Shown: positions 26,179 through 35,974 of the stretch, one piece after another
How the letters are laid out: every line of letters begins with the position of its first letter
How positions within the stretch are numbered: position 1 is the first letter of the stretch
Assembly (NCBI GenBank): GCA_028280265.1
Contig: JANQMD010000045.1
Location: 1-53,783 of the forward strand
Length of the DNA stretch: 53,783 bases
From: Flavobacteriaceae bacterium
GTDB taxonomy: Bacteria; Bacteroidota; Bacteroidia; Flavobacteriales; Flavobacteriaceae
Reading direction: 5' to 3'
The notes under the pieces: generated by a model
The model's input: only the letters and a program-made list of their open reading frames with translations
What the model was told of the DNA's origin: nothing
The model's database searches: none
Made by a program: the position numbers and the translations under genes

Positions 26179-27885
26179 ATGAGTGTACAAGTATGGACCT
26201 GGATCATGGTCGCTATCACTTTCGGAATCTATATTGGGATTGCTATTTGGTCGAGAGCTGGCTCTACAAAAGAGTTTTATGTAGCTGGTGGAGGAGTTTC
26301 CCCTTTGGCAAATGGTATGGCAACGGCAGCCGATTGGATGTCAGCTGCATCCTTTATCTCCATGGCAGGAATCATTTCTTTCGCGGGTTATGATGGAGCT
26401 GTGTATTTGATGGGATGGACTGGTGGATATGTATTGTTAGCTTTATTGTTAGCACCTTATCTAAGAAAATTTGGAAAATTTACTGTTCCCGATTTCATCG
26501 GAGAACGATATTATTCAAAAACTGCGCGTGTTGTTGCGGTAGTCTGTGCCTTAATTGTATCATTTACCTATGTTGCGGGTCAGATGAGAGGTGTGGGAAT
26601 CGTATTTTCCCGATTTCTGGAAGTAGATATCAACACAGGAGTTGTTGTGGGAATGATCATCGTGCTTTTTTATGCAGTGCTCGGTGGAATGAAAGGAATC
26701 ACGTATACGCAGGTGGCACAATATTGTGTGTTGATTTTTGCTTTCATGGTTCCGGCAATCTTTATTTCCATTCAGATGACAGGAAACCCAGTTCCACAAT
26801 TAGGATTTGGAGGAACACTTTCTGATGGAACTTACCTATTGGATAAATTAGATGGACTCTCTACAGAACTAGGATTTGCTGAATATACCAATGGTTCAAA
26901 AAGCTTGGTAGATGTATTTGCTATAACGTTAGCATTGATGGTAGGTACGGCAGGTTTACCACACGTAATTGTTCGTTTCTTTACAGTGAAGCGTGTAAGA
27001 GATGCAAGAAAATCTGCAGGTTTAGCATTGTTATTCATTGCAATTTTATATACAACTGCCCCAGCAGTGGCAGTATTTGCTAGAACAAACCTGATCGAAA
27101 CGGTAAGTAACAAAGAATATGCTACCATGCCAGAATGGTTTACCAAATGGGAAGAGACAGGATTGATTTCTTTTGATGATAAAAACGGTAATGGTACTAT
27201 TCAATACCTGGCTGACCCAGCAATCAATGAGTTGACCGTTAATAGAGATATCATGGTATTAGCAAATCCAGAGATTGCAGATTTACCTGCATGGGTGATT
27301 GCTCTGGTAGCGGCGGGAGGTTTGGCAGCAGCTTTATCTACAGCAGCAGGTTTACTATTGGTAATCTCTTCTGCGGTTTCTCACGATTTAATTAAAAACG
27401 TATTCAAACCAAATATTTCTGAAAAAGGCGAATTAATTGCTGCAAGAACTGCTGCATTTGTAGCAGTAGTAATCGCTGGATACTTCGGAATCAATCCGCC
27501 GGGGTTTGTCGCCGCGGTAGTGGCACTGGCCTTTGGATTGGCTGCGGCATCCTTTTTCCCAGCCATCATCTTAGGAATTTTCTACAAAAAGATGAATAGC
27601 AAGGGGGCCATTACTGGGATGATAGTCGGAATATTACTGATGCTTTTCTATATGTTGAAATTCAAGTTTGGAATTTTTGATGGGGGAAAAGCTGCAGTAG
27701 CAGGATTAAAAGATAGCTGGTGGTTTGGAATTTCTCCAGAAGGATTTGGAACCATAGCAATGATTGTCAATTTTATCGTGGCCTTGGTAGTTAACAAGTT
27801 TACAGAAGAACCTCCACAGGATGTTCAAGAAATTGTAGAAAACATTCGAATTCCATCAGGAGCTGGTGAGGCTTCTCACCATTAA
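26179..27885 (+). CDS. Sodium:solute symporter, ActP/VC_2705-like
   Basis: This is an SSS-family sodium symporter likely to import acetate or related short-chain acids. The 568 residues have about 13 membrane segments, with family motifs KEFYVAGGGVSPLANG near residue 30 and GTAGLPHVIVRFFTVKRV near 255. It resembles the VC_2705 subfamily always paired with DUF4212. An 80-residue hydrophilic insert (about 310-360) contains acidic residues and a DKNGNG-like stretch, which could bind a metal ion. The terminator at 27901-27930 follows. Acetate as substrate is inferred from the neighbouring synthetases and glyoxylate genes. Confidence 0.9.
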   Translation: MSVQVWTWIMVAITFGIYIGIAIWSRAGSTKEFYVAGGGVSPLANGMATAADWMSAASFISMAGIISFAGYDGAVYLMGWTGGYVLLALLLAPYLRKFGKFTVPDFIGERYYSKTARVVAVVCALIVSFTYVAGQMRGVGIVFSRFLEVDINTGVVVGMIIVLFYAVLGGMKGITYTQVAQYCVLIFAFMVPAIFISIQMTGNPVPQLGFGGTLSDGTYLLDKLDGLSTELGFAEYTNGSKSLVDVFAITLALMVGTAGLPHVIVRFFTVKRVRDARKSAGLALLFIAILYTTAPAVAVFARTNLIETVSNKEYATMPEWFTKWEETGLISFDDKNGNGTIQYLADPAINELTVNRDIMVLANPEIADLPAWVIALVAAGGLAAALSTAAGLLLVISSAVSHDLIKNVFKPNISEKGELIAARTAAFVAVVIAGYFGINPPGFVAAVVALAFGLAAASFFPAIILGIFYKKMNSKGAITGMIVGILLMLFYMLKFKFGIFDGGKAAVAGLKDSWWFGISPEGFGTIAMIVNFIVALVVNKFTEEPPQDVQEIVENIRIPSGAGEASHH

Positions 27886-27900
27886 TAGTTAATTGGTAAG

Positions 27901-27930
27901 ACAGTACTCCGAAAGGAGTGCTGTTTTTTT
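27901..27930 (+). terminator. Terminator after the symporter
   Basis: ACAGTACTCC pairs with GGAGTGCTGT (one wobble) around a GAAA tetraloop, followed by seven T. It splits the run into porin-DUF4212-symporter and a second unit beginning with the DUF3311-like gene, so the latter may need its own promoter or read-through. Confidence 0.9.
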
Positions 27931-27936
27931 ACCATA

Positions 27937-27966
27937 ATGAAACCCAAAGATTCCCTCGAATTTTGA
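27937..27966 (+). CDS. Nine-residue upstream frame overlapping the next start
   Basis: ATG at 27937 opens MKPKDSLEF, whose TGA at 27964-27966 overlaps the TTG at 27963-27965 that appears to start the next gene. This arrangement would allow re-initiation from a TTG start. It could also be chance, or the start codon of the next gene could be wrong. Confidence 0.35.
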   Translation: MKPKDSLEF

Positions 27967-28157
27967 AAAAAAGACACGAACAAAAACTCATTTTATTGTC
28001 ACTGGTATTACTCCTAGTGGTGAATATTCCGTTCGTGTTTGTTTACAATAGCTCAGATCTTGTTCTGGGAATTCCTGTTTTTTACATGGCCATCTTTTTG
28101 ATTTGGTTGTGCTCCTTACTCATCTCGTTTTACGTTTTAAAAAGGTTCTATGAGTAA
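27963..28157 (+). CDS. DUF3311-like small membrane protein, TTG start
   Basis: A 64-residue protein with two hydrophobic segments (about 7-25 and 36-58). The motif VNIPFVFVYN...GIPVFYMAIF resembles DUF3311 proteins, small partners of symporters. No ATG is available in frame, so TTG at 27963 is the best start; GTG at 27918 lies inside the terminator hairpin and would add unlikely residues. The last codon overlaps the following ATG at 28150 by 8 bases, so the sensor gene is probably translated from it. Confidence 0.7.
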   Translation: MKKRHEQKLILLSLVLLLVVNIPFVFVYNSSDLVLGIPVFYMAIFLIWLCSLLISFYVLKRFYE

Positions 28158-30837
28158 CTGGAGTTTATTTTTAATCATCCTCAGTTACCTAGGGTTGCTT
28201 TTTTACATCGCTTTATGGGCAGAAAGGAATAAGAAGAGCAAATGGGTGAACAATTCATATATATACGTATTGTCTTTGGCAGTATATTGTTCAGCTTGGA
28301 CCTATTATGGGAGTATTGGAATTGCAGCCGATACAGGAATCAATTTCTTAACCATTTATTTGGGACCTGTGATTGCAGCACCTTTGTGGATTGTGCTATT
28401 AAGAAAAGTCATTCGGATTTCTGCGCAACATAAGATTTCTTCACTGGCAGATTTTATTTCACTTCGTTATGGAAAGAATCGATTTTTAGGCGCTTTGGTG
28501 ACCATCATCTGTGTCATCGGAATTTTACCGTATTTGTCATTGCAATTAAAGGCAGTCTCGGAAACCTTTGAGATCATGACACAAAAAAGTGAGTATGTAT
28601 CCACCTCAATCTTTGACGATTCTACATTTTATATTGCCTTGATCTTGGCCATTTTTGCTGCTTTCTTTGGAACACAAGCAACTGACGCTTCAGAGAAACG
28701 ACGTGGAATCATCATGTCGGTAGCTTTTGAATCACTGATTAAGTTGGTTTTCTTTTTAACCATTGGAATCTATGTGACATTCTACTTGTTCGATGGAACT
28801 ACGGATATCGTCAATCAATTTTCAAGTCGACCGAATTTTGATAGCTTGGTCACTTTAGGTGGATTGGAAGAAGGATTTACTTGGTTCTTTACGATCATCC
28901 TTTCTTTCATCGCGATCTTTTTATTACCGAGGCAATTTCAGGTTTCCGTATTAGAGAATCACCGAAAAAAGCACATCAAAACAGCTATATGGATGTTTCC
29001 CTTATATCTGTTGCTCTTCAATATTTTTGTCATTTTTATTGCTTGGGCAGGAAAGTTGAAGTTAGGAGATGGAGTAAACTCAGAGTATTTCACATTGTTT
29101 TTACCACTAAACGAAGGAAATGTATTTTTAGCAATCTTGGTATTCTTAGGAGGTTTGTCTGCGGTAATTTCTATGGTCATTGTATCATCCCTAGCATTGT
29201 CGATCATGGTTAGTAACAATCTCATCATTCCTTACGGGTTTCTTTCGAATTTCATTAAAAACAAATCGGAACAAAATGTGAAGAATATTAAGAATATTCG
29301 TCGAGTTGCCATTTTCTTGATCATTATTGTTTCTTACGCATTCTATTATGGATTTTCGGTTGAATTGTCTTTATACTCTATTGGACTGATCTCTTTCGTG
29401 GTGATTTCACAACTGGCACCTTCCTTTTTCATTGGATTGTTCTGGAACAGAGGAGCTTCTAAAGGTGCGATCATCGGAATTATAGGTGGATTTCTTGTTA
29501 CTTTTTATACGTTGTTATTACCCTTCACGATTGAGGCACTGACAGGGGATAGAAGTTTTGTAGAAAACGGGTTGTTCTCCATAGAAACCTTAAGACCTCA
29601 TGCATTATTTGGATTGAATTTCTTATCGCCACCAGCGCATGCGTTCTTCTGGAGTATCAGTGTAAATATCTTCCTGTACATTTATTTTTCCTTAAATACC
29701 AAAGGGAACTACAGGGAAAGGAACTACGCCGAAATGTTTGTGGATAGTGAAAACTACGATTCCTTGCAAGACGGCGCTTTTGTTTGGAAGGGAGAGGCCT
29801 ATGTGAAAGATATTAAAGAGATGTTGGCGAAATTTTTGGGAGAATCGCAAGCACAAAAATCGTTGAAGACCTTTTTTACCAAATACGATCAACCTGCAGA
29901 TACTGAGTTGGCAGATGCCAAATTGATTCACTTTTCGGAACAAGTATTGACAGGTACCATTGGTTCGGCATCTGCAAAAATATTGATCTCCAGTGTGGTG
30001 AAAGAAGAAGAGGTAAGTTTAACAGAAGTGTTGAAAGTATTGCAAGAATCCAAAGAAGCCATTGCAGAAAGCAAAGTGTTGAAGGAAAAGTCACAAGAAC
30101 TACAAGGTTTAACTTTTCAGTTAAAAGATGCCAACCAAGAGTTGATTGAAAAGGATCGTCAAAAAGATGAATTTTTAGACACAGTAGCCCATGAATTAAA
30201 AACCCCTTTGACAGGAATAAGAGCTTCTACAGAATTGCTGTTGGAAGATGCAGAAATGCCCAATGAAATTCGAGAACAGTTCTTGAGTAATATGTTGCAA
30301 GATTCGGAACGGTTGTCTCGTTTGATCAATAATATTTTGGATTTTGAAAAATTAGCCAATAATAAGAGAGAGCTTAATATGCAACAACACGATCTTAGCA
30401 AAACAATTTCCAAGACTATTACCAGCTTAGAAACGGCAGCTGCTAAGAGAAAAGTAAGCTTAGTTCAGAAGAATGTACATGGGATTCAGCTCTATTATGA
30501 CGAAGATAGAATGATTCAAGTCTTTACAAATCTGATCTCCAATGCAGTAAAATTTTGTGAACCCGAGGTTGGCATTGTAACGGTAGATTATAAGCTAGGA
30601 AATGAGTCGATTGATATTAGCGTGACCGATAACGGAAAAGGAGTATTAAAAGAAGATCAGGGCCTAATCTTTGAGAAATTTTACCAATCCAAAAATCAAA
30701 ACACCATCAAACCACAAGGAACGGGTTTAGGGCTGTCAATTAGTAAGCAAATTATAGAAAAGCACAACGGAAAAATCTGGTTGGATAAGAAATACAATCG
30801 TGGAGCACGATTCAATATAAAAATACCTACAGTATGA
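28150..30837 (+). CDS. CrbS-like sensor: SSS transporter domain fused to histidine kinase
   Basis: This is a membrane sensor that joins an SSS-type transporter domain to a histidine kinase, as in CrbS of Vibrio and CbrA of Pseudomonas. Residues 1-500 hold about 13 membrane spans. A coiled linker (about 610-660) leads to the HisKA domain with His681 in VAHELKTPLTGIR, then the HATPase_c domain with an N box (LISNAVKFC), G box (DNGKGV) and ATP lid (GTGLGLSISK). It is coupled by a 4-base ATGA overlap to the receiver gene downstream. Sensing of acetate flux is inferred from homologues and neighbours. The partner here lacks any DNA-binding domain. Confidence 0.92.
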   Translation: MSNWSLFLIILSYLGLLFYIALWAERNKKSKWVNNSYIYVLSLAVYCSAWTYYGSIGIAADTGINFLTIYLGPVIAAPLWIVLLRKVIRISAQHKISSLADFISLRYGKNRFLGALVTIICVIGILPYLSLQLKAVSETFEIMTQKSEYVSTSIFDDSTFYIALILAIFAAFFGTQATDASEKRRGIIMSVAFESLIKLVFFLTIGIYVTFYLFDGTTDIVNQFSSRPNFDSLVTLGGLEEGFTWFFTIILSFIAIFLLPRQFQVSVLENHRKKHIKTAIWMFPLYLLLFNIFVIFIAWAGKLKLGDGVNSEYFTLFLPLNEGNVFLAILVFLGGLSAVISMVIVSSLALSIMVSNNLIIPYGFLSNFIKNKSEQNVKNIKNIRRVAIFLIIIVSYAFYYGFSVELSLYSIGLISFVVISQLAPSFFIGLFWNRGASKGAIIGIIGGFLVTFYTLLLPFTIEALTGDRSFVENGLFSIETLRPHALFGLNFLSPPAHAFFWSISVNIFLYIYFSLNTKGNYRERNYAEMFVDSENYDSLQDGAFVWKGEAYVKDIKEMLAKFLGESQAQKSLKTFFTKYDQPADTELADAKLIHFSEQVLTGTIGSASAKILISSVVKEEEVSLTEVLKVLQESKEAIAESKVLKEKSQELQGLTFQLKDANQELIEKDRQKDEFLDTVAHELKTPLTGIRASTELLLEDAEMPNEIREQFLSNMLQDSERLSRLINNILDFEKLANNKRELNMQQHDLSKTISKTITSLETAAAKRKVSLVQKNVHGIQLYYDEDRMIQVFTNLISNAVKFCEPEVGIVTVDYKLGNESIDISVTDNGKGVLKEDQGLIFEKFYQSKNQNTIKPQGTGLGLSISKQIIEKHNGKIWLDKKYNRGARFNIKIPTV

Positions 30838-31208
30838 ATGAGAGGAACAAGATACTCATTGTAGATGATGAGCCTAATATTGTAATGACGCTTGAATATG
30901 CGTTTAAAAAACAAGACTTCGAAGTATTCATTGCAAGAGATGGAAGTGAAGCACTTGAAATTTTAAAAGAAAAAACGCCAAATATCATTCTACTGGATGT
31001 AATGATGCCCAAGGTTGATGGATACAAGACTTTGGAACTTATCAAACAAAACGAAGAACTAAAGGAGACCAAAGTGGTTTTCTTAACAGCAAAATCAAAA
31101 ACTAAAGACGTTGAAAAAGGAATGTCTTTAGGAGCTGATAAATACTTGACCAAACCTTTTTCTATTAAAAAGGTTGTTAATGAAATCAAAGAATTGATTG
31201 AATCATAA
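30834..31208 (+). CDS. Receiver-only response regulator
   Basis: This 124-residue protein is a single CheY-like receiver. The acidic pair D11-D12, the phosphorylation site D55 (IILLDVMMPK), T85 and K107 (YLTKPF) are all in place, so it should be phosphorylated by the adjacent SSS-kinase. There is no output domain, whereas CrbR regulators carry a LuxR-type HTH. The signal must therefore pass on to another protein, for example a phosphorelay, a DNA-binding partner or the transporter itself. It is coupled to the kinase by ATGA and followed 12 bases later by a small membrane gene. Confidence 0.92.
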   Translation: MNERNKILIVDDEPNIVMTLEYAFKKQDFEVFIARDGSEALEILKEKTPNIILLDVMMPKVDGYKTLELIKQNEELKETKVVFLTAKSKTKDVEKGMSLGADKYLTKPFSIKKVVNEIKELIES

Positions 31209-31220
31209 AAAACAAAACCA

Positions 31221-31448
31221 ATGAAACTAGGATTAAAACCATTGGCCTCAGATATCTTTATTGTCATTTATGTAGTGGCAACACTTTTTTTTAGGCTGAA
31301 ATATGAACATAATAACAATGCGGTAAGTCCGGCATTGTCGGTAGTATATGGATTGTGCTTTATCGCTTTTCTGTGGTCGTTAATCAAACTAAAATTCTTG
31401 AATCCTAATTATTTCGGATTGTTTAAACCCAAAGGAAAGAAATCATGA
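31221..31448 (+). CDS. Uncharacterised small membrane protein
   Basis: A 75-residue protein with two hydrophobic segments (about 10-25 and 38-58) and a basic C-terminus (LFKPKGKKS). I do not recognise the family. It sits inside the acetate module, between the receiver gene and the propionyl-CoA synthetase, with an ATGA overlap onto the latter. By position it may act with the transport or kinase components. Confidence 0.65.
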   Translation: MKLGLKPLASDIFIVIYVVATLFFRLKYEHNNNAVSPALSVVYGLCFIAFLWSLIKLKFLNPNYFGLFKPKGKKS

Positions 31449-33352
31449 ACTATCAGGAATTTTATCAACGAAGTATCAATCAACCTGAAGAGTTTTGGAA
31501 AGAGCAAGCTTCAAAACTATCTTGGTATAAAGAGCCCAAAACCATACTAGGAAAGGATCAATATGATTATCCTGTGTGGTTTGAAGATGGAGAACTCAAT
31601 ATGAGTTATCTATGTGTTGACAAACATGTGGAAGACGGATATGGAGATCAAAACGCCATCATTTATGATTCGCCAGTCACAAATACGAACCAATACATCA
31701 CATTTAAACAACTTCAGTACGAAGTTTCAAAATTTGCGGGCGGTTTACAATCATTAGGATTGACCAAAGGCGATACTGCCATTATTTATATGCCAATGAT
31801 TCCACAAGCCATCTATGCAATGCTTGCCTGTGCAAGATTAGGTGTCATCCACTCAGTAGTATTTGGTGGATTTGCTCCTCATGAATTGGCAATCAGAATT
31901 GACGACTGTAAGCCCAAAGCGATTATCACTGCATCCAATGGAGTAGAAATCCAACGCATTGTTCCATACAAGCCCTTTGTAGATGAAGCCATTGAGCTAT
32001 CGGAGCACAAACCAAATCATGTGATCGTGTTTGATAGAAAATTAGGCGTCGATTTCAATATGGGAGTTCATGATGTGGATTATACAACGCTAAAAGAGCA
32101 CTCTAGACCAGCCGAACCTGTGGAGGTAAATTCTTCCCATCCGCTGTATATTCTGTACACCTCTGGTACGACAGGAAAGCCTAAGGGAATTATTAGAGAT
32201 ACGGGTGGATATGCAACTGCTTTGAATTTTTCAATGCAACATGTCTACGGAGTTGATTCGGGTGATGTGTATTGGGCAGCAAGTGATGTCGGTTGGGTAG
32301 TGGGTCATAGTTACATTGTTTATGGACCCTTGTTAAACAGAAATACGACCCTGATTTTTGAAGGAAAACCGATCAAAACTCCCGATGCTTCTACTTTTTG
32401 GCGAGTGATTAGTGAGCATCAAGTCAAAGTAATGTTTACTGCACCAACGGCCATCAGAGCTATTAAAAAAGAAGATCCAAATGGGGCGTTGATCAAGAAA
32501 TTTGACTTATCCTGTTTGAAATATCAATTCTTGGCAGGAGAACGTTGCGATGTTTCTACCTTACGCTGGACCGAAAAGCATCTAAATGTTCCTGTTATTG
32601 ATCATTGGTGGCAAACGGAAAGCGGATGGCCCATGTTAGCAAATATGGTAGGAGTAGGTCTACAAGAAGTGAAACCAGGATCGGCGAGTCTGCCAGTATG
32701 TGGTTACGACATCAAAATATTAGATGAGCAAGGAAATGAATTACCAGTAGGTTCAGAAGGTTACGTTGCTGTGAAATTACCACTCCCTCCTGGAACGCTA
32801 CTGAATTTGTGGGAAAATCCAGCTCGATTCAAAGCAGGATATCTCAATCAGTTTCCAGGATATTACGCTTCCGGAGATGGTGGTTACAAAGATGAAGACG
32901 GTTATGTATTTATTACAGGTAGAGTAGACGACATTATCAATGTAGCTGGACATCGATTGTCTACGGCTGAAATGGAAGAAGTAGTCGCTTCTTACGAACA
33001 TGTGGCCGAATGTGCTGTTTTTGGTGTTCATTGCGAAATCAAAGGTCAAAAACCTCTTGGTCTTATTGTTTTAAAAGAAGGAGTTCAAGAAGTGGAAGCT
33101 GCCATCAAAAGTAACATTGTTCAAATGGTACGTCATGAGATCGGTCCGGTAGCAGCATTCAAAGAAGTGCTCATAGTTAATCGACTGCCAAAAACAAGAT
33201 CAGGAAAAATATTACGTAAACTGCTTCGTCAGTTGTCAGATGAAGCGAATTACAATATTCCCTCAACCATCGATGATGTTAAAATTATTGATGAAATTTT
33301 AGAAGTATATCAAAACAATCAAATAGGACAACATAAAAAATTAGTATTATGA
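31445..33352 (+). CDS. prpE: Propionyl-CoA synthetase-like acyl-CoA ligase
   Basis: This is an AMP-forming acyl-CoA ligase of the acetate/propionate group, activating a short-chain acid to its CoA ester with ATP. ATP-binding YTSGTTGKPKGI near residue 238, the A5 motif at 388-394 (WWQTESG) and the C-terminal PKTRSGKILRKLLRQ with the target lysine for acetylation are present. The DHWWQTESGWPM motif matches PrpE-type enzymes rather than Acs, where it reads TWWQTETGG. It is 635 residues and coupled by a 4-base overlap to the acetyl-CoA synthetase gene downstream. The symbol is by similarity; substrate preference is not tested. Confidence 0.85.
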   Translation: MNYQEFYQRSINQPEEFWKEQASKLSWYKEPKTILGKDQYDYPVWFEDGELNMSYLCVDKHVEDGYGDQNAIIYDSPVTNTNQYITFKQLQYEVSKFAGGLQSLGLTKGDTAIIYMPMIPQAIYAMLACARLGVIHSVVFGGFAPHELAIRIDDCKPKAIITASNGVEIQRIVPYKPFVDEAIELSEHKPNHVIVFDRKLGVDFNMGVHDVDYTTLKEHSRPAEPVEVNSSHPLYILYTSGTTGKPKGIIRDTGGYATALNFSMQHVYGVDSGDVYWAASDVGWVVGHSYIVYGPLLNRNTTLIFEGKPIKTPDASTFWRVISEHQVKVMFTAPTAIRAIKKEDPNGALIKKFDLSCLKYQFLAGERCDVSTLRWTEKHLNVPVIDHWWQTESGWPMLANMVGVGLQEVKPGSASLPVCGYDIKILDEQGNELPVGSEGYVAVKLPLPPGTLLNLWENPARFKAGYLNQFPGYYASGDGGYKDEDGYVFITGRVDDIINVAGHRLSTAEMEEVVASYEHVAECAVFGVHCEIKGQKPLGLIVLKEGVQEVEAAIKSNIVQMVRHEIGPVAAFKEVLIVNRLPKTRSGKILRKLLRQLSDEANYNIPSTIDDVKIIDEILEVYQNNQIGQHKKLVL

Positions 33353-35256
33353 GTAATTATCACATCAAAAATTTCCCAGAGTATTTTCACGAGTACAGAA
33401 AATCGGTGAGAAACCCGGAATTGTTCTGGGAAGAAATCGCGGAAGAACATTTCTTATGGAGAAAAAAGTGGGACAATGTTTTGTCATGGGATTTTACAAA
33501 ACCAGAAGTAAAGTGGTTTGAAGGCGCCAAATTGAATATTACAGAAAACTGTATCGATCGTCATTTATACACCAATGGGGATAAAACAGCCATCATATTT
33601 GAACCCAATGATCCAAATGAAGAAGCACAGCACATCACTTATAAAGAATTGCATGCTCGTGTAAATCAAATGGCGAATGTGTTGAAAAACAAGGGAATTA
33701 AAAAGGGAGATCGTGTTTGTATTTATTTACCCATGATTCCTGAATTGGCTATTTCAGTCTTGGCTTGTGCAAGAATTGGAGCGATTCATTCTGTAGTATT
33801 TGCTGGATTTTCTTCCACAGCCTTGGCAACCAGAATCAATGACTCTGATTGTAAAATGGTGCTTACCTCTGACGGTTCATATCGTGGTGCAAAAACCATC
33901 GATTTGAAAGGAATTGTAGATGAAGCATTAGAGAGTTGCCCTGTCGTAGAATCTGTATTGGTCGTAAAACGTATCAATTCAGAAATTTCAATGAAAGAAG
34001 GAAGGGATTTCTGGATGCAGGGATTGTTGGATGAAGCGTCTATTGAGTGTGCTCCTGAAATCATGGATGCAGAAGATCCATTATTCATCTTGTATACTTC
34101 TGGATCTACAGGAAAACCGAAAGGTATGGTTCATACCACAGGAGGTTATATGGTTTACACGTCGTATACATTTAAAAATGTATTTCAATACAGAGAAGGG
34201 GATGTGTATTGGTGTACCGCTGATATTGGATGGATTACCGGACATAGTTATATTGTCTACGGTCCACTTGCCAATGGAGCAACAACCGTCATGTTTGAAG
34301 GAGTGCCTAGCTATCCGGATTATGGACGTTTCTGGGAAATCGTAGAGAAGCACAAAGTCAATCAGTTTTACACCGCGCCAACAGCCATTAGAGCCTTAGC
34401 TAAAGAAGGGGTTTCGCATCTAGAAAGCCATGATCTTTCCACATTGAAAGTTTTAGGAACGGTAGGTGAACCCATTAATGAAGAGGCTTGGCACTGGTAC
34501 GATGACAATGTTGGAAAGAAAAAAGCGCCTATTGTAGATACCTGGTGGCAGACAGAAACAGGTGGAATTATGATTACGCCCATTCCATTCTCTACACCCA
34601 CAAAACCAACTTATGCAACTTTGCCTTTCTTGGGAATTCAGCCAGCATTGATGGATGAAAACGGAAAAGAAATCAAAGGGAATCAGGTAGACGGACGTTT
34701 GTGTATCAAATTCCCTTGGCCTTCCATGGCGAGAACCATCTGGGGAAATCACCAACGCTATAAGGATACGTACTTTTCTGCTTTTGAAAACATGTATTTC
34801 ACAGGTGATGGAGCCTTGCGTGATGAGGTGGGATACTACAGAATTACAGGTAGAGTAGATGATGTGATTATTGTTTCTGGACACAATTTAGGAACTGCGC
34901 CTATTGAAGATGCGATCAATGAGCACCCAGCAGTAGCAGAATCCGCTATTGTAGGATATCCGCATGATATCAAAGGAAATGCTTTGTACGGTTATGTAAC
35001 CTTGAAAGAAAGTGGTGAAGGTAGAGATCACGATAACTTAAGAAAGGAAATCAATCAGATAATTACTGATCAAATTGGACCCATTGCCAAATTGAATAAG
35101 ATTCAGTTCACCGCAGGCTTACCAAAGACGAGATCGGGTAAGATCATGAGAAGAATTTTAAGAAAAATAGCAAGTAAAGACACCTCTAATTTAGGAGACA
35201 CTAGTACATTGCTAAATCCAGAAGTCGTTCAGGATATTATGGATAATGCACTTTAA
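33349..35256 (+). CDS. acs: Acetyl-CoA synthetase
   Basis: This is the AMP-forming acetyl-CoA synthetase, converting acetate, ATP and CoA into acetyl-CoA. The motifs are canonical: YTSGSTGKPKGMVHTTGGY near residue 250, TWWQTETGG with W399-W400 in the acetate pocket, and PKTRSGKIMRRILRK at the C-terminus with the regulatory lysine. At 635 residues it is close to the usual 650. It is the last plus-strand gene of the acetate-import unit and lies convergent to the exonuclease gene, with a REP-like hairpin between. Confidence 0.94.
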   Translation: MSNYHIKNFPEYFHEYRKSVRNPELFWEEIAEEHFLWRKKWDNVLSWDFTKPEVKWFEGAKLNITENCIDRHLYTNGDKTAIIFEPNDPNEEAQHITYKELHARVNQMANVLKNKGIKKGDRVCIYLPMIPELAISVLACARIGAIHSVVFAGFSSTALATRINDSDCKMVLTSDGSYRGAKTIDLKGIVDEALESCPVVESVLVVKRINSEISMKEGRDFWMQGLLDEASIECAPEIMDAEDPLFILYTSGSTGKPKGMVHTTGGYMVYTSYTFKNVFQYREGDVYWCTADIGWITGHSYIVYGPLANGATTVMFEGVPSYPDYGRFWEIVEKHKVNQFYTAPTAIRALAKEGVSHLESHDLSTLKVLGTVGEPINEEAWHWYDDNVGKKKAPIVDTWWQTETGGIMITPIPFSTPTKPTYATLPFLGIQPALMDENGKEIKGNQVDGRLCIKFPWPSMARTIWGNHQRYKDTYFSAFENMYFTGDGALRDEVGYYRITGRVDDVIIVSGHNLGTAPIEDAINEHPAVAESAIVGYPHDIKGNALYGYVTLKESGEGRDHDNLRKEINQIITDQIGPIAKLNKIQFTAGLPKTRSGKIMRRILRKIASKDTSNLGDTSTLLNPEVVQDIMDNAL

Positions 35257-35265
35257 TTTTTTATT

Positions 35266-35308
35266 GAAGGTTTTACGGTGACTGAGCGGAGTCGAAGTCG
35301 AAACCTTC
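35266..35308. repeat. REP-like hairpin at the convergent acs/exonuclease junction
   Basis: GAAGGTTT at 35266-35273 pairs with AAACCTTC at 35301-35308, and the loop contains CTGAGCGGAGTCGAAG, the core of the repeat family. It may serve as a bidirectional terminator between the convergent genes. Confidence 0.6.
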
Positions 35309-35313
35309 TATAA

Positions 35314-35973
35314 TTACAGCAATCCAGTCCGCCTAGCAGATCGCTTTAATAACGATATGCTGAGCGGATTGTTTTTTTCTAGTTTTTTCAAAATTTTGAT
35401 GAACAGCTGCGCGGTGATATACGCATCCCCACTTGAGTTATGTCTGTCATGCATGGGAATGTGATAGCTGTGTGACAAATCGTCCAGAGAAAAGTGTTGT
35501 TGTCGAGGGAATTCTTGGAAGGTTTTTAGATGTAGATTTCCAGTATCTAAAGATGTGTTTTTTAAACTTGGGAAACCCAAGCGATGTAATCCTGCATTGA
35601 TCATTGCGATGTCAAAATCGATATGATGACCTACCAAAACAGCATTTTTGATGTAATCGAGAAATTGAACTATGGCCTTTTCTTCAGAGATTTTGTCTTC
35701 ACACGATTTTCGAATTCCGTGAATTTCAACGGTTTCTCTTGAATATTTTTCTTGAGAGACGAAACATTCGTAAACATCATTCAAAATAATATTTTTATCC
35801 GTGATTCCAATCGCACCAATGGAAAGAATTCGATCGTTTGAAACATCCAATCCTGTAGTTTCTGTGTCAAAAATTACAAATCGAATTTCTGAAAAATTGG
35901 TGATCTTGTCCGAAAAGTGTTCTGCGTATGTCTCCCATTCTTTCGGGTATGTCTTTTTTTTGAAGATTCCCAT
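35314..35973 (-). CDS. DnaQ-like 3'-5' exonuclease
   Basis: This is a probable DEDD-type exonuclease related to DnaQ/PolC epsilon. The first motif FDTETTGLD lies near residue 40, with the second acidic motif in LVGHHIDFDIAMINAGL, and the last His-Asp motif HNSSGDAYITAQLF. I take ATG at 35973 (MGIFKKKTYPKEW); the upstream frame would run into the DUF294 gene and lacks family features. It lies one base after the DUF294 stop. Homologues are found next to acs and DUF294 genes in Gammaproteobacteria, which suggests a dedicated role rather than general proofreading. Confidence 0.88.
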   Translation of the reverse strand: MGIFKKKTYPKEWETYAEHFSDKITNFSEIRFVIFDTETTGLDVSNDRILSIGAIGITDKNIILNDVYECFVSQEKYSRETVEIHGIRKSCEDKISEEKAIVQFLDYIKNAVLVGHHIDFDIAMINAGLHRLGFPSLKNTSLDTGNLHLKTFQEFPRQQHFSLDDLSHSYHIPMHDRHNSSGDAYITAQLFIKILKKLEKNNPLSISLLKRSARRTGLL

Positions 35974-35974
35974 A

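Noticed and set aside
35318..35370. Hairpin-like sequence near the exonuclease stop
   Set aside because: The bases encode the C-terminus of the exonuclease (KRSARRTGLL), and the pairing is imperfect.
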